Part shown: piece after piece, positions 1 to 11,440 of the stretch | Layout of the letters: every line of letters starts with the position of its first letter | Numbering within the stretch: position 1 is the first letter of the stretch | DNA from: Nageia nagi | Lineage: Eukaryota; Pinophyta | Reading direction: 5' to 3' | Assembly: GCA_050084985.1 (NCBI GenBank) | Contig: JBITNC010000001.1 | Location: 41,912,001-41,976,000 of the forward strand | DNA length: 64,000 bases | The notes under the pieces: model-generated | Databases searched by the model: none | Seen by the model: only the letters and a program-made list of their open reading frames with translations | What the model was told of the DNA's origin: nothing | Position numbers and translations under genes: made by a program

Positions 1-426
1 TTTTCATGCAAAGAAGGGGCAAAGTTTAAATGTTAACCCCATTTCACCAAAACATTGGTCATCCATTCAAAAAACTCTTGAAGGACATGTATGAACAAAC
101 AATAAGTTAAAATTTCAATCGAGATGTATCTTCTCAAGTTCTACATTGCAATTGAGCTTTTAAGGATGAAAAATGTAAAAAGATAATAATCATGTATATT
201 TATAATTTTTTAATTATTTTCTCAAATTTTATCAAAATTATTATGATAATCATATTGCATAATTAGATTATCATTTCAAATTTATAAATATATATTATTC
301 TCATGCACTTAGTTAGGGCACTATCATTTTTCATTCATTTAATTAGGGCATTATCATTTTCATACACTTAATTATGGTATTATTATTTTTTTGAACTTAG
401 GTGGAGGACTATATATATATATATAT
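1..426 (+). repeat. LTR-like direct repeat, copy 1 (cut by window edge)
   Basis: This stretch matches 7206-7630 almost base for base, for example both contain ATGCAAAGAAGGGGCAAAG and later AACTTAGGTGGAGGACTAT. A purine-rich tract (about 11-24) stands just before TGTTAACCCC at 31, which looks like a polypurine tract followed by an LTR start. Because the purine tract is inside the repeat in both copies, both look like 3' ends of one gypsy family rather than a 5'/3' LTR pair of one element. The match stops at 426, where another LTR-like sequence begins. The repeat may continue left of the window. Confidence 0.65.
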
Positions 427-654
427 TGTAATGTCCCCAAATTTGTAAAACATCCACTTTCTCTCCTCTTGGAGTGTGACGTTCATGGCAAAGGAGGAGA
501 AACCAAAAATAAATTAATTTAGGAGTATTTTATTAATATTTTGCATTTATTTCTGTAACCAAGGCTAAAGAGACCCTTGAGGCACTCACCCTTGGATTTT
601 ATTTAATTAATCTGGCTCAATTATTTGTAATTAATGCAATATTAGTCTCTCATA

Positions 655-790
655 ATGGGACGTTGCATTTATGAACCATTGATCTTGTAATTTGGCATCT
701 CTAGGCAACCATTATGGGACGTTGGGCTTCCTGGGTCCCTAGATGATTTAATTTGTCATCCCAAGACACCAGAAGAGGGACGTTGCACTT
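655..790 (+). repeat. About 60-bp tandem repeats in putative LTR promoter region
   Basis: GGGACGTTG recurs at 657, 716 and 777, each preceded by a similar block (AATTTGGCATC or AATTTGTCATC). The spacing is 59 and 61 bases. Their position upstream of the TATA box at 831 suggests U3 enhancer-like repeats of the LTR; that role is inference. Confidence 0.6.
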
Positions 791-830
791 TGGGAGATTC
801 CAAGGTATGAGAGATCTTGTTATAAAAGGA

Positions 831-840
831 GATGGGATGC
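831..840 (+). promoter_or_regulatory. TATA box of putative LTR
   Basis: TATAAAAGGA matches a canonical plant TATA box and lies between the 60-bp repeats and the minisatellite. Transcription would begin roughly 30 bases downstream. Confidence 0.5.
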
Positions 841-937
841 ATCATTTGCGGGCATGCTTGAAGATCATCAGAGTTTATCTCTTTTTGGGGTTAGCAGCTA
901 GTGGAGTTATAGCTTTCCAGCTAGCTTAGTGGGAGAG

Positions 938-1110
938 CTCGAGCCAGTGTGGAGGAGTTCTTACCTAAGCTAGGATAGCAGCTCGATCCAATGAGGTGGA
1001 GTTGCTAGAGTACCTCGAGCCAGTGAGGTGGAGTTACTGGAATAGTTCGAGCCAGTGTGGTGGAACTATTTCATCCCTGATCTAGATCTATCCAATGGGG
1101 TAGATCTAGA
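938..1110 (+). repeat. Degenerate minisatellite (GAGCCAGTGNGGTGGAGTT)
   Basis: The motif GAGCCAGTG or GATCCAATG followed by a GGTGGAGTT-like string recurs at about 941, 985, 1017, 1049 and 1087. Spacing is 32-44 bases, so it is imperfect and not in one reading frame. It lies just after the presumed transcription start of the LTR-like block. Confidence 0.6.
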
Positions 1111-1379
1111 TCCAACCAGTGTAGCCATATTCCAGATCTAGATCTAACCTGGTAAAAATATAGCCTTTAAAATAAAAGGTATAAGTGGATACATACTATA
1201 TACATATGATATGTTTAATTTTTGGTGATTAGATACATTAAATTAATACCTACCTATAATTTTAGGGTGAATGCCCCCTTCTGGGTGTCCAAATATTAGC
1301 CAATTTAAAAATCTTAAAATCCTAATTTTTCACTTGTAAGAGCTTATTAGCCACTAAGAAAACATTGAATCCCATAGTG

Positions 1380-2560
1380 GCTTAGGAAGCAACTCTAGTT
1401 TTGATTAATAAAATGTTGAAATATTATGTTCTCCCTCATGGTAAGGAGGATTCCATTGTTTGGGTTAAAGAGAAGCATGGTATGTACTCATTTAGGCTAA
1501 TTTATCAAGTTTACAACATCAATAACTTACCATGGAACATGATGAAGAAATTCTTGATCAAACACTTCATACATAAAGAAGCCTTTTTTCTCTAGACAAC
1601 TAACTTGAACAAAAAACTCACCTTAGATAACCTAATAAATAAGGGATTCAAGTTGGAAAAACATATGTATTTTGTGTAAAAGGGAGGAGGAATCAATATA
1701 TCATCATCTATTGATTCACTATGAGTTTATCCAAGAGGTGTTCCTATATATTTTTTAGTAATTTAAGACATATTGGGTTCTACCTCATACTATTAAGGAA
1801 ATGTTGATTCAATGGGAGAGCCCTTTTATTAGCATAAGATTGCATAAATTATGGGAGTTAATCTTAACTCATTTTTGGAGGGGAATATGGAAGGAAATCG
1901 CTTAGATGCCAATCGGGTTTCCCATAGAATCTCACACTTTATCTTAGATAATCTTTCTATTATTAAGTTTAAAGTTGTGTGGGAGTTCATGAGGGATGCT
2001 CCAACCCTATTTAATTGGGGGTTAGAATAGAGAATCAATTATAGGGAGAAACACCTTGTAAGGTATTCCATTAGAGATTACCTTTTGTAGGATGGTTGGC
2101 CATTAATTTTGATGGCTTCTCGAAAGGTAACCCTAGTATGGATGGAGCCACATGAGTGATAAGATATCATTTGGGGAGGATTAAGATGTTAGTTATTAAA
2201 CATTTAGGGTATCAAATGAGTTATTTTATGGATACTAGGGTGACATTCATTAGTATTTCCATGATAAGTAGGTGTAATTGCACTAATTAGGTCATCATAA
2301 GTGATTCTGTGAATGTAATCAACTTGTTAAAGGGTAACTCTCCATCAAGTTGGGACATTAGCAATATGATATAGGAGTCTCAGTGCATCATTAATGATGT
2401 GGATCATATCAAAATACTCCATGATTATTGAGAAGCTAATCACTTAACGGATCACTTAGCTAATGAGGTAGTGAATTGGTAGGAATGAAAAGTATGGGAA
2501 TTTGATTTCCCAGACTAACATGAGTTACTAGCCAAAGAGGATCAAGATAAAGCTAATAAA
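1380..2560 (+). pseudogene. LINE 3' end: RVT zinc-finger and RNase H domains
   Basis: The region reads, with stops and frameshifts, as the C-terminus of a plant L1-like ORF2. Around 1440-1600 is the RVT zinc-binding domain (D-x-I-V-W ... G-M-Y-S-F-R-L-I-Y). At about 1670-1740 follows ILCKREEES and HHLLIHYEF, the Cys-Cys-His part. From about 2095 the RNase H domain starts with INFDGFSKGNPSMDGAT and ends near 2400-2480 with EANHLTDHLANEVVNW, which is typical of plant LINE RNase H. The reverse transcriptase is missing upstream, as in 5'-truncated LINEs. At least six in-frame stops make it dead. Confidence 0.75.
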
Positions 2561-3199
2561 TAAAGCTATCAAGAGCCACACTTTGGAGTTGTAAACAAAT
2601 TTAAATTTTAAAATATGTATGGAGAGATTAGATAGGAAGTCTTAGACTAGGTAGTTGAGTTGGCTTGAGCTAAAAAGCAGGTGCCATGTGGAGGTGAGCT
2701 AGAAAAGGTGGGCTCATCTTAGGAGGGGCTCCTTATTTGATAATTTCTATTTTATATGTAGGAATACTATGTGAATGAGGTGTAAGGTGTGTCAATGTTG
2801 GCTAGCTAACAAACTATGGTAGATATGCAAGCTCCCTCATATTTCTAAATGTACCGAAAAGATTGCATGTAAGAAAAGAGGGGGGGTTCCATCAATAGAT
2901 TATGAGGAGGAAAAAATTGAGTTTTATCTTTCCAAGGATGGGGAGGACATGAAATTCCATGATGTCATCGATATTTCACTCCAGAGGTTGGTAATCAGAG
3001 TGATGAGGTGAAAGGCTAAGATATGTGGGGGGACATGTGGAAACCATACATATGGGGGAGTATGTCATATCATATGAGGTGGATCTTATTTAAGTAATCA
3101 CCTCTATGGATTACAAGCTAAGCAGATGAGGATTCTCGAGGAGCTAATGGGCCTAAGGTGATAGCGAGCTAGGTTATTTATACAAAAGTAAGCCTAGAT
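2561..3199. other. Unassigned stretch, no recognisable gene
   Basis: Purine-rich sequence with short broken reading frames and no domain I recognise. It may be the 3' tail of the preceding LINE or part of another element. Confidence 0.3.
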
Positions 3200-3880
3200 G
3201 TATGTAATAAAAGAATTGGATCCTTATGGCCATGGTACCTAAGCAGAAGGTAGATGTAGACATACCAAAGCCTCATTTGGAACCATGAAATTTCAATGTC
3301 TCTCCTACCATGAGAACTATTCTAAATTTAGGGGGTTGCTTAAATTTCTAGAGAAATTTAAGCGCTGCAATGAGGACATCTTCTAATAGTTTATGGAGAG
3401 ATAGAAAGGGAGGGCAATTAAATTTTTTGGCATAAGCTTCCAAGTGAACCAAAAGCTCCTTTCTTAGGTGATGGGAATTTCGCTGATGGGAGAAACATTG
3501 AGGTTAGATAACCATATCCTTAAGATAAAGCTTACCAAATTCTACAAGGGAGGCCCTAAGCTATAGTGTGAGAAACATGATGTGGTTGCTCATACATCTC
3601 TCCTAGAGTCATGGCTAGAAGTGACCCTAGTCATCATGTAGTTTATTACTTTATACACCACCAATCTTTGGCAAGGATATTTCACTTCAGGTTCTGAATC
3701 ACCTTAAATGTATGAAGATGAATATTCTGACCTTTTTATATACAAAACTAAACAAGGAGGTTGAGGACTATCAAAAGAGTAATGGGAACAAGGTGTGTCA
3801 TAAGAGGTTGACCCTTATGATGTTTAAATCATTATGGGGAAAATAAGTATTTCTAAAAGGCAACTAATGAATTTTTTAAG
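3200..3880 (+). pseudogene. Unidentified coding-like remnant
   Basis: A frame with scattered stops gives protein-like text, for example HYENYSKFRGLLKFLEKF near 3310 and IKFFGISFQVNQKLLS near 3420, followed by LTKFYKGGPKL. This reminds me of long retroelement-borne ORFs in large plant genomes, but I cannot name a family. It ends where the acyltransferase fragment begins. Confidence 0.3.
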
Positions 3881-4228
3881 TGTGATTCATATTTGATGGC
3901 AAAGCATGAGTTTGTAATATTCCCCTTCTCAATAAATTATAGCATGAACAAAGAAAAAGTAGATCATCCTCCAATGGACTCATCGTCTCTAGAAGTAACA
4001 AATATTTATATCCACACTCCCTAAGCAATCATATCCTAGATATGTCAACATCTTACTATCAAACTTGTTATACCATATACTCCTCACCACTATTGGCCTT
4101 TCGCACCCAAAATCATTATCATACATTGTAAATCTCATAGATATTTCCATCATCATAGTATTCACAAGAGTAACTTTATCTAGTTGCATAATTGCTGGTG
4201 TTTTCTCCAGTTCAGCTTTAATATTAAT
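3881..4228 (-). pseudogene. BAHD acyltransferase 3' fragment (copy B)
   Basis: The minus strand encodes the last part of a BAHD acyltransferase, including MYDNDFGCERPIVVRS, the counterpart of the DFGWG region. It aligns along its length with 9187-9513 of the main gene here. Differences are mostly C-to-T or G-to-A, as expected for an old methylated copy; DFGWG has become DFGCE, and stops interrupt the frame. Only the C-terminal 100 or so codons remain. The right edge abuts a Ty3/gypsy reverse transcriptase at about 4229, which suggests capture by, or insertion of, a retroelement. Confidence 0.8.
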
Positions 4229-6770
4229 TATTCACCTTGGTTGGCTAACATTGTTCCTACTATGAAATCAAATGGGGAAATCAGTTTTTGTACAAATTTT
4301 AGATATTTAAACAAGGCTTATCCTAATAATAATTTTCCTTTTCCACATATTGATACCATTATGGACTTAATTGCAAACCATGAGTTGTTATCTTTCATGG
4401 ATAGTTTTTCAAGTTACAATCAAATAAGGATGAATAAAAAGGGTCAACACAAAAAAAAACTTCAATACATATTGGGGTAGATTCTATTAAGTATTCATTC
4501 CCTTTGACCTCAACCATTTTAGAGCTACATATCAAAGTGCAGTGGAAACTATGTTTCATGATATTATTCATAAATCTATTGAAGTAGATGTTGATGACAT
4601 TCTTGCAAAATCTAAAAAAAAAATAGGATCATTTACCATACTTAAGGATTATCTTTGAGAGATTGAGATAATATAATTTGAAGTTAAATCATAAGAAGTA
4701 TTATTTTGGAGTGTCTAATGGCAAATTGATAGGGTACATTATCTCTAGAAGAGGTATACAAATTAATCCCAAAAGGTTAAATCCATAATAGATATGCCTC
4801 CACCTAAGAAAATCAAGCAACTCATAAGTTTGCAGGAGAAAATTCAATAATTAAAATATTTATAGCATAATTGGTAGATAAAATAACATTGTTATGCTAT
4901 TTTCTCAAGAAAGGAAACAAGTATGTCTGGACTAAGGAGTGTCCAAAAGCATATGAAGATATCAAAAGGAACCTACTTATTCCTCCTATTTTGTAACCAA
5001 CTGATCATAGTAAACCTTTATATCTATATATTTAAACTACAAGTCATGCAATAGGAACTATTTTGGTATAACTTGATAAGGAAGATAAGAAAGAGTTTTG
5101 TATTATTTGTCCAAAACTTTACAAAAGGTTGAAATAAAACACACTCCAATTGAGAAGTTTTGTTACTCCACATTTTATACCACATAAAATTTGATGCATT
5201 ACATGATTACAAATACCACTCACATAGTAGCTCAAGTGGACCCATTGAGGTATTTATTATCCAAACTATAGTTACAAGGTAGACTAGCCAAATGGATAAT
5301 GGACTTGTAATAATTTAACTTCATTTATGCACATCAAAAGAAAATTAAATGATACCCATTCAAGTTTACTAATAAGGACTTAGAATTATATGGTATTACA
5401 AATACAAGAAAGAATACATGGTCAAATCTATGTACAAAGATCTCAACATTAGATACAATCCCAAATTTCCTTCCTTTATATAGGAAAGATTATAAGATTG
5501 TAAGGCATGGCTTAAAGCATGTTTTCTACTTTATTTAGTTGTGCATGATAAATTGCTAATAGGTGAGAAGATACTATTCAAAGGATTGAATGGATCCTTC
5601 TACTATGAATTATGTTATACATCTAATGAATCTAGCTTTTAACTACTAATCCATAATTTTTACAACTCTTATCTATACTTAGGTTGGGTCAACCCATATG
5701 TCTATTATTTATCTAGCATACACCATTCAAAAGATTAATCTCTCAAATTCTCTTTAACATAGTAGCTGACATGCTCACGTAGTTATTTTGGCTAAAGCAT
5801 AACCATCAGATAGTTAGGAGAAAAGAAAAGAACATTTATACTATTTGGAATCATTTTGAAAGATAAATAACTCATAAATTGGAGGTTCAAATGAATATTT
5901 TGTTGCCTCAATAGGATATCCTTTTTACAATCAAATATTGAAAACTTATCAATTTGTTTTATTCTAAATCACATTCACTCCCTTCAAGCCCACCACTATA
6001 TGGATAAACTAAAATATAGAAACTATCTTTAAAAGATCTAGTACAAAAATCTACCACATTATTTCTACTTAGATACCATTAATCATATAACTTCAAGGCC
6101 AAATATCACCTACCCATCTCAATAGATATATTCCCCTACATTTGGAAGATGTATACTTCATGTTTCAATATTAACTAGATCTTAATAAATGATAAAATAT
6201 ATTATCATTCATGATGGTCTCTACACTAATAGAGGATTCATTTTCTATATTAGTTTGGTACAAAAATAAGAGAAGTGAATTTTTCCCCTCGTTCCATGTT
6301 GCTTTTTCACACGTTGTGAGGATATTTGCTAGATTCATCTTGATATTGTATATTTTTGTATCTTTGATTATCTATAGGATTTCATCCATGTTCTTTCATG
6401 TTTTTCTAATATACTCACCAAGATTTTCTCTATTGTAATTACTCTTTTATATAATCAAAAAATAATTTTGTCCACCCAAAAACAAAGCTAGATAAATATG
6501 AATAAATTCTATGGAGCACTTAATTTCCTAAATATAATAAACTCAAGAAGGCATATAGTAAGAAAAGTAATACAAAAGGATTCAAAATAGGTGATTTGAT
6601 CCTCATGAAAGATTGGAAGAAATTTGAGTTAAATTAACATGGTCCATTCATTGTAATAAAGAAGTTTGGACCAAGTACATACAAGTTAGCAACCATTGAC
6701 AAGAATAATATTCCTAAATTATTAAATATTATGAATCTAAAGAGATTCTTTACATAAATATCAGATCATA
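4229..6770 (+). pseudogene. Ty3/gypsy (Tat-like) pol remnant
   Basis: Reverse transcriptase begins at YSPWLANIVPTMKSNGEI (about 4230), continues FRYLNKAYPNNNFPFPHID and has VDVDDILAKS near 4590 in place of YVDD. RNase H follows with VDPLRYLLSK and GRLAKW near 5230-5300, a wording typical of the Tat lineage. The integrase part (5.4-6.2 kb) is too decayed to trace. The C-terminal tail reads KKAYSKKSNTKGFKIGDLIL then HGPFIVIKKFGPSTYKL, ending near 6750. Gag and protease are absent, and the start is cut at the acyltransferase fragment. Many stops make it inactive. Confidence 0.75.
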
Positions 6771-7205
6771 TCTCATTAAGAAAATTTCAACTCAAAAAGT
6801 AATTAGTAATTTTAGTATTAAGGTAATAAGACAACACCACATGTCAAACCTTAAGTAATTTTGAACAAAATTCTAGATTAACAATAATTTGAGTATCTAT
6901 GCTTAGAGAAATTATGATCTAGTTTCTATCTTATTTTTATTGAAATTGATTTTTGCAATTCACATGCATCATTAATATGTATACCATGTTAGTATTCCTT
7001 TTGTTTAACAAATTTCAATGGTAGAAACATAAGAATTTAATCATAAAAATCACTTAAGTAGTAAAGAAAATAAAAAATGTCCACCATGAGCATTTCCATA
7101 AATCATTCCCAATATGGAATCAATAAGATAGTAATATATTAGGAACTTATTTTCCATTATAAATTCACAATAATAATTAAAAAAAAAAAATCTTTTTCAA
7201 GGTAG

Positions 7206-7630
7206 TTTTCATGCAAAGAAGGGGCAAAGTTTAAACTTTAACCCTATTTCACCAAAAATTAGTCATCCATTCAAAAAACTCTTGAAGGACATGTATGAAC
7301 AAACAATAAGTTAAAATTTCAGCCGAGATGTATCTTTTCAAGTTCTACATTGCAATTGAGCTTTTAAGGATGAAAAATGTAAAAAGATAATAATCATGTA
7401 TATTTATAATTTCTTAATTATCTCTCAAATTTTATCAAAATTATTGTGATAATCATATTGTTTGCTTAGATTATCATTTCAAATTTATAAATATATATTA
7501 TTCTCATGAACTTAGTTAGGGCACTATCATTTTCATTCATTTAATTAGGGCATTATTATTTTCATACACTTAATTATGGTATTATTATTTTTGTGAACTT
7601 AGGTGGAGGACTATCATCTATATATATATA
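7206..7630 (+). repeat. LTR-like direct repeat, copy 2 (3' LTR of the Tat-like element?)
   Basis: Near-identical to 1-426, including the purine tract before the presumed LTR start at about 7236. It lies about 440 bases past the end of the pol remnant, where a 3' LTR is expected. The LTR may continue to about 7900, because copy 1 is cut off at the corresponding point by another insertion. The right end is therefore unknown. Confidence 0.6.
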
Positions 7631-9186
7631 ATCCCTTGAATAGATTATCATTATATTGATCACTTACAATTTGATTCAGTGTTGACCATGGTCATCATTA
7701 ATATCTAACAATTTATTATAATATCTAATAAAGGGTGGTTGATCACTATTAAGGATTGCTAATAAGCCCCACACCACCCAAGATAGATACAAAAAGTTTT
7801 GAACTTATCCTTTCTTGTATGAGACTTTTTCATTTATATATCATATTGCTTTAATCTTCTTGTTTTAATCAAGGTCTTTATATGTCCCTCCAAGTAAAAA
7901 TTATAGAAGAAAAGAGGAAAATGAGGCATGCCAAGCTCACACATATCTATTTCAAGGAAAGTTCATCAATAATGGTAATATTTTTTACTATATTATTTGA
8001 GAATGTGGTCTTAAGTCTATCCATGACATTCTAAAAAGGGAAAAATATAGTTACTTCAATATATTTTTCATGTTTAATTAAATACTTGATTGGGTATTCA
8101 AAAAGGTAAAATTAATTAGTAAGAAATAATGAAAAGATAATATGAATCCAATATGTAATATGTAATATTCAAGATAAATTCAACTATCTTTTTATATAAG
8201 ATCAGTTTCATTTTATTTCAATATAATCAATTCTCCCAACAAAATGATAATCTAAAGAATTCCAAAGATAATCATACAGATAAACCTTCAAAGACATCAA
8301 CACTTCAACTCTTGACTTAAACCTAAAGTATTGCTACTATATCAAATATTTTAAGACCTCATAACATCTCATATAACTTCTAAAATTGTTCAATTATTAC
8401 TAACTAGAAAGTGGATGGTCCAAACTATTTTCTTAAACCAATGATGACAATACAAAAATTAGTTTCATTCGTTTGTTGCATCATCATATGTTTAAGGTCC
8501 TTAGATGATTTTTTAAATCCAGATATTAAATGAAGTTAATCATATATATTTCACTTCATATTGTTTTAGAATATTAATCATTACCTTTCACTTCATATTT
8601 CTTTATCAAGCATGAGGGAGTTTGATTTCAATTCATATTGATTTTAGATGAATATTAATCATGTATCTTTCGCATCATATTTCTTTATCAAGCATGAGGG
8701 AGTTTGATACTTGAGTTTCACTAATTTCTAAACCAATCTAAGAAACATTTAAGAATTACATCTTTTTAAGTTAGTAGCATCCAATCCAAATTTATATCAC
8801 TATTATTACATAAATATTGTTTACTTGTAAACTAGATCTCAAATTATTAATTGATTATTTGATATATGATTTAACAATTTCTTAAAAGATTATTATTTAT
8901 CTATTTTAATTTGTACAAATAAGCTTGTAAGTTTTTTTTTTTTTTTTCTATTTTATTTTCTCCGTTAAGAAAATTCATCTACCAAAACAACCCTTCGTCA
9001 AATTCTGAATCCCCATATTCAATATGCTAAAGTTCTACCAGGGAGGTTGCATTCGGTCTCAGGCATGCCATGTTAATTACACAAAATGTTTCTAAAAAGA
9101 CAATGCTGCAACATCTTTCTAAAATTGAATATGGTACAAAAGCTTTCCCTCCCAGAATTGTATAAGCAAACAATGGATTTCCAAGT
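7631..9186. other. AT-rich non-coding stretch
   Basis: No reading frame of note. It probably includes the rest of the LTR on its left and the 3' flank of the acyltransferase gene on its right. It contains an 82-bp tandem duplication (8586-8708) and a poly-T run near 8932-8947. Confidence 0.4.
8586..8708 (+). repeat. 82-bp tandem duplication
   Basis: The string CTTTATCAAGCATGAGGGAG followed by TTTGAT occurs twice, 82 bases apart (8586-8626 and 8668-8708), with similar ATTAATCAT sequence between. A weaker partial unit precedes it at about 8544. Confidence 0.8.
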
Positions 9187-9217
9187 GTGATCCAATGGCA
9201 GAGCATGAGTTTTCTGC

Positions 9218-10083
9218 TCAATCATAGCATGGACAAAGAAAAAGTGGATCATCCTCCAACGCACTCATCGTCTCTGGAAGCAAACAAATCTCTATATCCA
9301 CACTCCCTGAGCCGTCAGAGCCTGGATATGCAGACATCTTACCATCAAACTTGTTAGACCATCCACTCCTCACCCCTATAGGCCTTCCCCACCCAAAATC
9401 ATTATCATACATTGGAAATCTGGAGAGCTTCCCATCATCACAGTATTTGCAGGAGCACCTTTGTCCAGCTGCACAATTGTTGGTATTTTCTCCAGTTCAG
9501 CTTTAATACTGGCATCCTGGTGCGCCCTTATGATGCTGTTCAGAAGCCCCGCAACGTACGAAACGTCACGTACTTAGAAGCTCGCCGGCCGAAACGGTGG
9601 AACTCAGGAACTGGATGGCGTTTCCAAAGTAGGAATAGGGTAAGGGAGGAATTTGTCTGGGACGGCAGTTTACGGCTAGTTTGAAGGTGGTGAACTCCGC
9701 CGTAGGAAGTTTCCGGGCGCGTGTTATGCACAGCCATATGTGAGAAGACAGAGCTTGGAAGGAGGAGATGGGTGGTTTTTCTTTGTGGGATCTGTTTGCT
9801 CGGGCTTTCAGGCGGGCAATCGTATCGGCGGTGAAGTGGAAGATTTTTTCGCAGAAGGGCGGAGGAGAAAATCTGAGCGGTGATTTTAGTGATGGAGGTT
9901 GAGTTTGATTGGCAATCCTGAGCTAAAACAGCGCGTGTGCAGTGGCGGGGCAGCAATGATGGCGGTGGCGGGTTCATGACACATTTGTGCCCATGTGTTT
10001 ATGAAATGCCACAGGGAAGTTCCGTCCACCGTTGCATGGTTTACTGTACAGCCCAATGCAATTCCATCTCTCAGCTTCGTTAC
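9218..10083 (-). pseudogene. BAHD exon 2, three frameshifts
   Basis: The exon starts at VTKLRDG after the acceptor TTTCCAG and should run to the TGA at 9218. Shift 1 (about 9894-9897) falls after KLNL, where a C seems missing from a CCC run. Shift 2 (about 9569-9574) follows AGELLS and is one extra base. Shift 3 (about 9419-9423) lies between SSP and RFP and is one missing base. The sum is minus one: 866 nt instead of 867. Frames before and after each shift stay family-like with no other stop. The older fragment at 3881-4228 keeps the extra base at shift 3, so the loss is specific to this copy. Confidence 0.8.
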
Positions 10084-10908
10084 CTGGAAATTGAAAATAC
10101 ATTTATCAGGAATCTTGCTTTTCGAAAGAATAACAGAGTATGAAGAGATTGGTAGATACATATATCATGATTCTTGGTTTTTAGAAACAATTCCTCTATA
10201 ATTGTAGTTTTGAAGTATTTGACAGAATAACAGAGTTTAAATGGTTATTCATAAGTTTGGATTAAAATACAGAAATGAGAAATCCTATTTGTTTGTGAAT
10301 AGTAGGCAATGGTTGGGAAATAGTAAGTGACAAAAAACTTTACAAAGGGACAAGCAGTTTACTCCAAATTTAAACTGTAGAGAATATTGAGGAAATCTAA
10401 TCTTGCACCATAGATGTCCTGTGTGGAAATAAAATCATTTCATTTCTATGTTGGTTAGTGTAATGATTCTATACGTGTGACAGCCTGCACAGTACGGTAG
10501 TGTGGAAAGAATCTTTGAACATACTTCGCCAGCGTTATCTGGTTGTGAGATTCATTAGAAGCCAAAGTAATACCAAAACATAGGGATTGAACTGCTCTAA
10601 ATTTTTTATAGCTTCTTCTTTGCTTAGTTATCAGCTTATAACTAAAGTTTCAAGTATTAATCAATGGCTAGAAGGCAAGAGTGTGCTGGAATGGCAGAAA
10701 TGAAATCTGCAATCAACTATTCTAAAAATAATATGCCAAACCATAAATTAACTAGTAAAAACAAAGCGTAAAAACCATGACGAATATCCATTACAGTCTA
10801 CATGTAAAAACCGCCATATGATAAGTAGACCTCGTTTGCGATTATTTGGCGAAATAATGCTAACTCTAAAACCAACTTTATGAATATCCATAAGAATCAA
10901 ACACGAAC
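10084..10908 (-). other. Intron of the BAHD gene (GT-AG, phase 0)
   Basis: Read on the minus strand, the donor is CAG|GTTCGT at 10908 and the acceptor TTTCCAG ends at 10084, giving 825 bases. The splice joins LVVIQ to VTKLRDG without altering the frame. One intron just before the HXXXD exon is common in plant BAHD genes. Most of the intron is copied at 48438-49110. Confidence 0.85.
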
Positions 10909-11358
10909 CTGAATTACTACCAACGGCAGAAATTGACCGTTGATATTGATGGCACCATCTAAAGCAAAAAGCTCCCGAACGACAGGACCGATTTTCTGCG
11001 CCATGATTTCTTCAACCCCAACTGCCGGTGCCGAAGCTTCGATAAACTCGACTCCACAATCATTACAATCGATGTAAACTTCTCCCTCCGCCGAGATTGC
11101 AAGCCTTCCGGCGAGCGGAAAAAAACGCATCAAGCATTCAGACAAACTCTTTTTCAGCATCTCCGTCAGCGACCGAAAATCGTAACTCATGTTCTCCTCC
11201 ATGGAATAAATCAACGCCTTCTGAATATAATTGCAGCCCAACATCTGCAAATCGGAAGAGCTAAGCTTACACCGTTGTGGAATCGAAGGCAGGGCGGGAA
11301 AAACTGTGGTTTTCCTATCCAACCTCACCATTCTACCAATCTCAACTGCAGCCGGCAT
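10909..11358 (-). CDS. BAHD exon 1, intact N-terminal half
   Basis: An open frame of 150 codons from MPAAVEIGRMVRLDRKTTVF to LPLVVIQ, with no stop or shift. It holds the N-terminal BAHD elements: LSSSDLQMLGCNYIQKALIY, then LSECLMRFFPLAGRL, VYIDCNDCGVEFIEA and FLPLVVIQ. Codon use and GC level match exon 2 and not the surrounding repeats, so this exon has been under selection until recently. Confidence 0.85.
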
Positions 11359-11440
11359 TTTCAAACTAGAAATAGAAATAGAAATGACAACTGCAAAGCA
11401 AGCAAAGCAGACGAGATAAATTTTGTGTGAAGGCTAACAG

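Larger units (their letters stand above)
427..1290 (+). mobile_element. Putative solo LTR (right end unresolved)
   Basis: The block begins TGTAATGTCCCC exactly where the flanking LTR-like repeat breaks off. It has the layout of a pol II LTR: about 60-bp repeats built on GGGACGTTG in its first part, a TATA box TATAAAAGGA at 831, then a degenerate 32-44 bp minisatellite. No coding sequence lies inside. I could not find a convincing right terminus or target duplication, so the end is approximate, and it could also be the 5' end of a truncated element. Confidence 0.4.
9218..11358 (-). pseudogene. BAHD acyltransferase gene, two exons, three frameshifts in exon 2
   Basis: BAHD enzymes move an acyl group from acyl-CoA to an alcohol or amine in the cytosol. 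The first ATG is at 11358; the TTG six bases upstream is not a plausible start. Exon 1 gives 150 codons ending LVVIQ; exon 2 resumes VTKLRDGIALGC. The catalytic HXXXD is HATVDG (about residue 165), and DFGWGRP lies 54 residues before the end. Correcting three one-base shifts would give about 438 residues, normal for the family. The wording (YIQKALI, FFPLAGRL, IWLCITRAR, MMGSSP, NKFDGKMSAYPG) recalls the At3g50280-like uncharacterised acetyltransferase group; the substrate is unknown. GC content is far above the surroundings. It is either a recent pseudogene or a gene with assembly indels. Confidence 0.85.

Noticed and set aside
1-7630. One intact LTR retrotransposon bounded by the two direct repeats
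   Set aside because: Both repeats include the purine tract that should precede only a 3' LTR, and the interior is a mosaic of unrelated pieces.
9540-9977. Minus-strand open frame of 145 codons over the acyltransferase exon
   Set aside because: It is the wrong frame of exon 2; the family-like text lies in the other two frames with shifts.
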